A program made the position numbers and the translations under genes. Of a stretch of DNA of 10,615 nucleotides, positions 6,524 to 10,615 are shown in pieces (within the stretch, counting starts at the first letter, position 1; each line of letters begins with the position of its first letter). The stretch comes from Micropepsaceae bacterium (GTDB lineage Bacteria > Pseudomonadota > Alphaproteobacteria > Micropepsales > Micropepsaceae): NCBI GenBank assembly GCA_025450355.1, contig JANWHR010000274.1, forward strand, positions 1 to 10,615. The letters are read 5' to 3'. The notes below the pieces were generated by a model. It ran no database searches, was not told the origin of the DNA, and saw only the letters and a program-made list of their open reading frames with translations.

Positions 6524-7354
6524 ATGAGCCTGATCCGCCGAACTGTTTTGGGCATTGTTTTGGCCGCGATCACCACGGCGCCGGCCTTGCCGCAACAAGA
6601 CAGCCCACCGGATTTCGGGCCGGATGCAGCGACCGGGTGGGTGGGTTTCAATGGCGCGGGGCCGTTCTTTGAGCCGGCGCCTGGCCATCAACCCGCCCCG
6701 GTGGTCAGCGACCCCGCGCATCCGTTCGTGCCGAATGGCACCGGCAATCAGCCGAGCTTCCGGATTGCCGACCTGACCAATCCCAATCTGAAACCGGAGG
6801 TCAAGGCGCGGATGAAGCAGGACATCAATGAGGTCCTGGCGGGAAAGGTCGCCTTCACGCCGGGTTCAAGCTGCATGCCGTCCGGTGTGCCCATGTTCAT
6901 GGGCCAGGGTGGCCCCAACCCGGTCCGCTTCATCCAGACGCCGAAGGAAATCTGGATGATCATCGAAAGCGACCAACAGGTCCGCCGGGTCTATATGAAT
7001 GTGCCACATTCGGCGAACCCTAAGCCGTCCTGGTACGGAGAATCGGTGGGCCACTATGAAGGCGACACGCTGGTGGTGGACACGATCGGCCTGAACGACC
7101 GGACCATTGCCGACGTCTATCGCACGCCGCACAGCGAACAGCTGCATGTCATCGAGCGCTGGCGCATGACCGGCGACGGCAAGGGCATGGAGGTGGTGTT
7201 TTCGGTCGAAGATCCGGAAAGCTGGTACCAGCCCTGGTGGGGCATGCGGCGCTATCGCCGCGTCGAGGCCGGTCACGACGAAATCATCTGTGCCGAGAAC
7301 AACCGGAACCTGTTCGATTATCATATTCCGGAAGCCCAAACCGCGGACTTCTGA
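6524..7354 (+). CDS. Secreted protein of the GHxEGDTLVV family, copy 3
   Basis: This encodes 276 residues of unknown function. The N terminus MSLIRRTVLGIVLAAITTAP is an export signal; the double arginine makes Tat possible, though the motif is imperfect and Sec is equally likely. A proline-rich segment follows (about 28-70), replacing the DxxGxW block found in the other two copies. Shared landmarks are SCMPSGVP with Cys117, SWYGESVGHYEGDTLVVDT (169-187), GLNDRT (189-194), TPHS (201-204), VIERWR (209-214), VEDPESWYQPW (228-238) and ICAEN with Cys256. It is closest to copy 1 at 2325-1471, the distal gene of the opposite operon. GGAGG (6513-6517) lies 6 bases before the ATG. The cytochrome c gene follows after 26 bases, suggesting a shared transcript and possibly a role with the electron-transfer proteins. 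Confidence 0.88.
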   Translation: MSLIRRTVLGIVLAAITTAPALPQQDSPPDFGPDAATGWVGFNGAGPFFEPAPGHQPAPVVSDPAHPFVPNGTGNQPSFRIADLTNPNLKPEVKARMKQDINEVLAGKVAFTPGSSCMPSGVPMFMGQGGPNPVRFIQTPKEIWMIIESDQQVRRVYMNVPHSANPKPSWYGESVGHYEGDTLVVDTIGLNDRTIADVYRTPHSEQLHVIERWRMTGDGKGMEVVFSVEDPESWYQPWWGMRRYRRVEAGHDEIICAENNRNLFDYHIPEAQTADF

Positions 7355-7380
7355 GTTAACCTGCGTCCCGGAGGGTTGCC

Positions 7381-8163
7381 ATGAAAGCAAGCATTCGCGT
7401 GTGTTTGATCGCGGCGGCGGCGTGCCTGTCGGCATCGGTCGCGTCGGCCCAAACCTTTACCCAACCAGGCGAAGGAAAAAGGCTGTTCGATGGCCTCTGC
7501 CAGGATTGCCACGGGACAAATGGCGCGGGCGATGAGGCGCCGGCGCTGAACCATCCGCTCGCCGCGGATGACGCGACGCTGCACAAGATCATTCGTGATG
7601 GCATTCCGGAACGCGGCATGCCGCGCGTCCGCCGCATGACGGAGGAGGAGGTAAACGTCCTTGCCGCCTATGTGCGAACGCTCGGCAATGGCAAAACCGA
7701 AACGGTGGCGGGAAACGCCGAGCGCGGACGTGCGGTTTATGCGCGGCTGGATTGTTCCTCATGCCACGTCATCAACGGCCAGGGCGGCGCCTTTGGCCCG
7801 GAACTGTCGAAAACCGGCCAGCGCCGCGCGCCATCCTGGATCAGGCAGGCGATCCTCGATCCCGGCTCGGTCAGATCCAAAGGCGTGCAGGGGATATTGC
7901 AGAACGGATTTACGGAATATCTCCCCGTAAGCGTGGTTGAGAAAGGTGGCAGCGAGGTACGCGGCTTCCGCGTCAACGAAGACTCGTTCACCATCCAACT
8001 GCGCGACGCTTCCGGCAAGCTGTACTCGTTCCGCAAAAATGACGTGACCAATATCGAGAAGCAGGCCGGCCGCAGTCTGATGCCGCCCTATCGGGACCGG
8101 CTAACCCCAGCGGACACGGATGATCTCGTTGCCTGGCTCTACAGCCTTGGGAGAGCAAAATGA
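7381..8163 (+). CDS. Periplasmic diheme cytochrome c with an inserted beta-rich domain
   Basis: This 260-residue c-type cytochrome is the likely electron acceptor for the quinoprotein encoded next. A Sec signal (about 1-23, ending ASA) precedes two covalent heme sites, CQDCH (40-44) and CSSCH (125-129). Candidate axial methionines are Met80 (ERGMPRV) and Met234 (SLMPPY). Between the second heme site and Met234 lies an insert of roughly 60 residues (about 170-230: EVRGFRVNEDSFTIQLRDASG, LYSFRKNDV). It resembles the insert in heme-binding domains known mainly from Planctomycetes and Verrucomicrobia (TIGR02603-type, from memory). GGAGGG (7370-7375) lies 5 bases upstream of the ATG. The TGA overlaps the ATG of the following dehydrogenase gene as ATGA (8160-8163), so the two should be made together. 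Electron transfer between them is inferred from gene order, and the final oxidase is not in the window. Confidence 0.92.
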   Translation: MKASIRVCLIAAAACLSASVASAQTFTQPGEGKRLFDGLCQDCHGTNGAGDEAPALNHPLAADDATLHKIIRDGIPERGMPRVRRMTEEEVNVLAAYVRTLGNGKTETVAGNAERGRAVYARLDCSSCHVINGQGGAFGPELSKTGQRRAPSWIRQAILDPGSVRSKGVQGILQNGFTEYLPVSVVEKGGSEVRGFRVNEDSFTIQLRDASGKLYSFRKNDVTNIEKQAGRSLMPPYRDRLTPADTDDLVAWLYSLGRAK

Positions 8164-9761
8164 CGCCACGGCTGATCCTTTCGGCGGTTGGATTTCTGCT
8201 TCTCCTGGCCGCGAATGCCTCGGCGCAGGTGCCGTACGGCCGGATCGTACAGGCCGCGAATGCGCCGCAGGACTGGCTGACCTATTCCGGCAACTACAAT
8301 TCGCAGCGTTACTCGCCGCTCACGCAGATCAACCGGCAGAATGTTGCGCAGCTGCGCCCAGCCTGGATGTACCAGCTCAAGCGGCCCGGTGTATTCGAGA
8401 CAACGCCCATCGTCGTGGACGGAGTCATGTACATCACCGAACCGCCGAGCACGGTGACTGCGCTGGACGTGAAAACCGGACGGCCACTGTGGCGCTGGAC
8501 GCCAGCGATTCCGGACAATGTGATCGTCATCGGTTCGCCGCCGGTGAATCGCGGGGTGGCGGTTCTTGGCGACATGGTTTTTGCCGGTTCCATCGCCGGT
8601 CATTTGGCGGCGCTGGATGCAAAGTCGGGAATTGTCCGCTGGGACGTCGCGGTCGATGACAACCGCAAAGGCTATTACCTGACGCTGGCCCCTTTGGCGC
8701 TTGACGGGAAAGTGATCGTCGGCGTTTCCGGCGCGGAGGCAGGAATTCGCGGGTTCATCGCCGCCTATGATGCCAAGAGCGGAAAACAGCTCTGGCGGAC
8801 TTACACCATTCCCGGCCCGGGCGAACCAGGGCGCGAAACCTGGGGCAAGGACAGCGCGAACATCGGTGGCAGTTCGAGCTGGCTGACGGGGTCGTTCGAT
8901 CCGGCACTCAATACGCTGTATTGGGTTACCGGTAATCCCGGCCCCGATTACGACGGCGATGTTCGGCCGGGCGACAATCTGTACAGCTGCTCGGTGCTGG
9001 CACTCGATCCGAATACCGGCCAGATCAAATGGCACTTCCAGTTCACGCCGCACGACGTGCACGACTGGGATTCGAATCAGATCCCGGTGCTGTTCGATGA
9101 CGTGATCGCCGGCAAGCCGCGCAAGCTGTTGGCGCTGGCCAATCGAAACGCCTTCTATTACGTGCTGGATCGCGAAACGGGCGAATTCATCACCGGAATG
9201 CCATACGCAAAACAGACCTGGGCGGAAGGTCTCGATGCAAAAGGCCGGCCCATTCTCAAGCCCGGCAATGAACCAACCATCGATGGCAAGGAGGTCTGGC
9301 CGAATCTTCAGGGCTCGGCCAACTGGTACAGTCCCTCGTACAGCCCACGGACGAAGCTGTTCTATCAGTTCACACGCGAGATGAGCACGATCTATTACAA
9401 GGGTCAGGCGAAGTACACGGCCGGACAGCCCTACACCGCGGGCGGCGGAACGGCGGTGGATGGTGACAACGCCTATGCCGCAATCCGTGCGCTGGAAGGC
9501 ACGACGGGCAAGCTGAAATGGGAATTCAAACTGCTGGAGCCGGGAATGGACGGCGTCATGTCCACCGCTGGCGATCTCGTATTTGGCGGTACGGAGGAAG
9601 GCAATTTCTTCGCGCTCGATGCCCTGAACGGAAAGCCGCTGTGGGACATGCAGCTGGGCGGCCCCATCCATGGCAATCCCATGTCTTTTGCCGTGGACGG
9701 CAGGCAGTACATCGCGATTCCCGCCGGCTGGACCCTCACCGTCTTCGCCCTGCCGAACTGA
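8160..9761 (+). CDS. Periplasmic PQQ-dependent alcohol dehydrogenase-like quinoprotein, second copy
   Basis: This 533-residue beta-propeller protein belongs to the PQQ methanol/ethanol dehydrogenase family. A Sec signal (MTPRLILSAVGFLLLLAANA then SAQ) is followed by the typical DWLTYSGNYNSQRYSPLTQI block (38-57). Propeller repeats include DVKTGRPLWRW, DAKSGIVRW, DAKSGKQLWR, DPNTGQIKW and DALNGKPLWD. Predicted metal ligands are Glu193 (SGAEAGIRG), Asn259 (VTGNPGP) and Asp302, plus Asp304 in HDWDSNQ. Trp241 is the likely PQQ-stacking residue and NRNAFYYVLDR (328-338) is a family block. The residues before VNRG are GSPP where most relatives have two adjacent cysteines. It differs clearly in sequence from the first copy at 5810-4149, so a recent duplication is unlikely. 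GGGAGAG (8149-8155) precedes the start, which is translationally coupled to the cytochrome c gene. The substrate is not identifiable. Confidence 0.92.
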   Translation: MTPRLILSAVGFLLLLAANASAQVPYGRIVQAANAPQDWLTYSGNYNSQRYSPLTQINRQNVAQLRPAWMYQLKRPGVFETTPIVVDGVMYITEPPSTVTALDVKTGRPLWRWTPAIPDNVIVIGSPPVNRGVAVLGDMVFAGSIAGHLAALDAKSGIVRWDVAVDDNRKGYYLTLAPLALDGKVIVGVSGAEAGIRGFIAAYDAKSGKQLWRTYTIPGPGEPGRETWGKDSANIGGSSSWLTGSFDPALNTLYWVTGNPGPDYDGDVRPGDNLYSCSVLALDPNTGQIKWHFQFTPHDVHDWDSNQIPVLFDDVIAGKPRKLLALANRNAFYYVLDRETGEFITGMPYAKQTWAEGLDAKGRPILKPGNEPTIDGKEVWPNLQGSANWYSPSYSPRTKLFYQFTREMSTIYYKGQAKYTAGQPYTAGGGTAVDGDNAYAAIRALEGTTGKLKWEFKLLEPGMDGVMSTAGDLVFGGTEEGNFFALDALNGKPLWDMQLGGPIHGNPMSFAVDGRQYIAIPAGWTLTVFALPN

Positions 9762-9784
9762 AGCGGCAGTTGAACCGGGCCGGG

Positions 9785-9816
9785 CTGGCGGTGTTTCATC
9801 TCGAGTGAACCGCCAG
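9785..9816. repeat. Inverted repeat downstream of the second quinoprotein gene
   Basis: CTGGCGGT (9785-9792) is the exact reverse complement of ACCGCCAG (9809-9816), with a 16-base loop. It lies between the dehydrogenase stop and the next gene, where a transcript end would be expected. There is no T-tract on either strand, so it is not a standard intrinsic terminator. It could stabilise the mRNA end or be coincidental. Confidence 0.35.
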
Positions 9817-9824
9817 AACCCCGG

Positions 9825-10615
9825 ATGACATCCGCAGTGCCTATCTTGTTCCAGGATATCGAAGCCGCGGCCGGCCGGATCGCAGGCGCCGTGGAAAGAA
9901 CTCCGGCGCGGCAGTCGCGGATTCTCTCTGACATTTCCGGCGCGGAGATTTTTCTCAAATTCGAAAATCTGCAATTCACCGCTTCGTTCAAGGAGCGCGG
10001 TGCGCTGAACAAGCTTCTTTCGCTGACGGCCCACGAACGGCAGCGGGGCGTGGTTGCCATGTCGGCAGGCAATCATGCGCAGGGCGTCGCTTATCACGCC
10101 GGCCGGCTGGGCATTCCCGCAACGATCGTCATGCCCGAGGGAACGCCCTTCACCAAACTCAAGCACACGCGCGATTTGGGCGCCACGGTGGTCGTCGAAG
10201 GAGCCAGCCTTTCCGATTGTCATGCTGCGGCGCTGAAGCTCGCCGCCGATCGGGGCTATGTCCTGATCCATCCCTATGACGATCCGCTGGTGATCGCCGG
10301 GCAGGGCACGGTCGCTCTGGAATTTTTTGCCCAGGTGCCCGGCTTGGACACTTTGGCCGTGCCGGTTGGCGGCGGCGGGCTGATCTCCGGCATGGCGGTG
10401 GCAGCACGCGCCCTCAAACCCGATGTGCGCATCTATGGGGCGGAAGCGAAACTTTATCCGGCCATGCACAATGTTCTGACCGGAGATGATCTTCCCTGCG
10501 GCGGTCAAACCATTGCAGAAGGCATTGGGGTCAAGGAGCCCGGGCTGATCACGCGGCAGATCACCGCCGCGCTGGTGCAAAATATCCTGCTGGTCGAGGA
10601 AGCCGCGATTGAAGC
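9825..10615 (+). CDS. ilvA: Threonine dehydratase-like PLP enzyme (3' end outside window)
   Basis: The frame stays open to the window edge, giving 263 residues of a fold-type II PLP enzyme. Threonine ammonia-lyase converts threonine to 2-oxobutanoate and ammonia, feeding isoleucine synthesis or threonine catabolism in the cytoplasm. The PLP lysine is Lys56 in TASFKERGA (52-60). The substrate loop is SAGNHAQG (80-87) and the phosphate-binding loop is VGGGGLISG (181-189). HPYDDP (149-154) and AGQGTVALE (158-166) are typical of the family. The visible end, around LVEEAAIE, leads towards the rest of the catalytic domain, so a C-terminal ACT domain cannot be assessed. The ATG at 9825 lacks a clear ribosome binding site but fits the family N terminus (DIEAAAGRIAGAVERTP). 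Serine/threonine dehydratase or serine racemase are alternatives. It lies 63 bases after the quinoprotein gene and is probably a flanking metabolic gene. Confidence 0.85.
   Translation, partial: MTSAVPILFQDIEAAAGRIAGAVERTPARQSRILSDISGAEIFLKFENLQFTASFKERGALNKLLSLTAHERQRGVVAMSAGNHAQGVAYHAGRLGIPATIVMPEGTPFTKLKHTRDLGATVVVEGASLSDCHAAALKLAADRGYVLIHPYDDPLVIAGQGTVALEFFAQVPGLDTLAVPVGGGGLISGMAVAARALKPDVRIYGAEAKLYPAMHNVLTGDDLPCGGQTIAEGIGVKEPGLITRQITAALVQNILLVEEAAIE

Noticed and set aside
6519..6526. A tiny ATG-ACA-TGA frame just before the copy 3 start.
   Set aside because: It is two codons long and arises from the ATGACATG string; GGAGG is well placed for the real start at 6524.
8139..10580. A very long open frame (813 codons) on the minus strand opposite the second quinoprotein and threonine dehydratase genes.
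   Set aside because: It runs antisense to two genes with clear family motifs, has no recognisable domain or signal, and its His/Arg/Gly-rich composition is typical of the reverse frame of GC-rich coding DNA.
1..10615. CRISPR arrays, insertion sequences, tRNA or rRNA genes.
   Set aside because: I saw no regularly spaced repeats, transposase-like protein, terminal inverted repeats, or tRNA/rRNA-like segments; nearly all of the window is accounted for by protein-coding genes.

Overview
The window is GC-rich DNA that looks alphaproteobacterial. The best evidence is the MnmA protein, whose early region around GAALNRKGACCAGRDIHDAK matches the alphaproteobacterial form as I remember it. A coiled-coil FliJ-like fragment sits next to it. 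I could not confirm a genus.

Layout. Positions 2-313 hold the 3' end of a FliJ-like flagellar export gene. Positions 375-1484 encode the tRNA 2-thiouridylase MnmA. From 1471 to 9761 there is an accessory block of eight genes in two divergent operons that start at a shared intergenic region (5811-5960). The leftward operon runs PQQ-dehydrogenase-like protein (5810-4149), Tat-exported amidohydrolase (4105-3029), then two secreted proteins of an uncharacterised family (3032-2322 and 2325-1471). The rightward operon runs exported VOC/glyoxalase-fold protein (5961-6464), a third member of the same secreted family (6524-7354), a diheme cytochrome c (7381-8163) and a second PQQ-dehydrogenase-like protein (8160-9761). 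The window ends inside a threonine dehydratase-like gene (9825 to the edge).

How the genes may work together. All eight accessory proteins start with an export signal, so the block reads as a self-contained periplasmic oxidation module. Two quinoproteins would oxidise an alcohol or aldehyde and the diheme cytochrome would take the electrons. The amidohydrolase and VOC protein would process the carbon skeleton. Three paralogous secreted proteins share a GH-(aromatic)-EGDTLVV motif and two conserved cysteines; I know of no function for them. The substrate cannot be read from the sequence. No PQQ biosynthesis gene, regulator, transporter or mobile element is visible. Three of the gene junctions are 4-bp ATGA overlaps, which suggests tight co-expression.

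The points most worth following up are the three-member secreted family, the aspartate pair typical of lanthanide-dependent enzymes in both quinoproteins, and the loss in both of the adjacent-cysteine pair normally found in this family.
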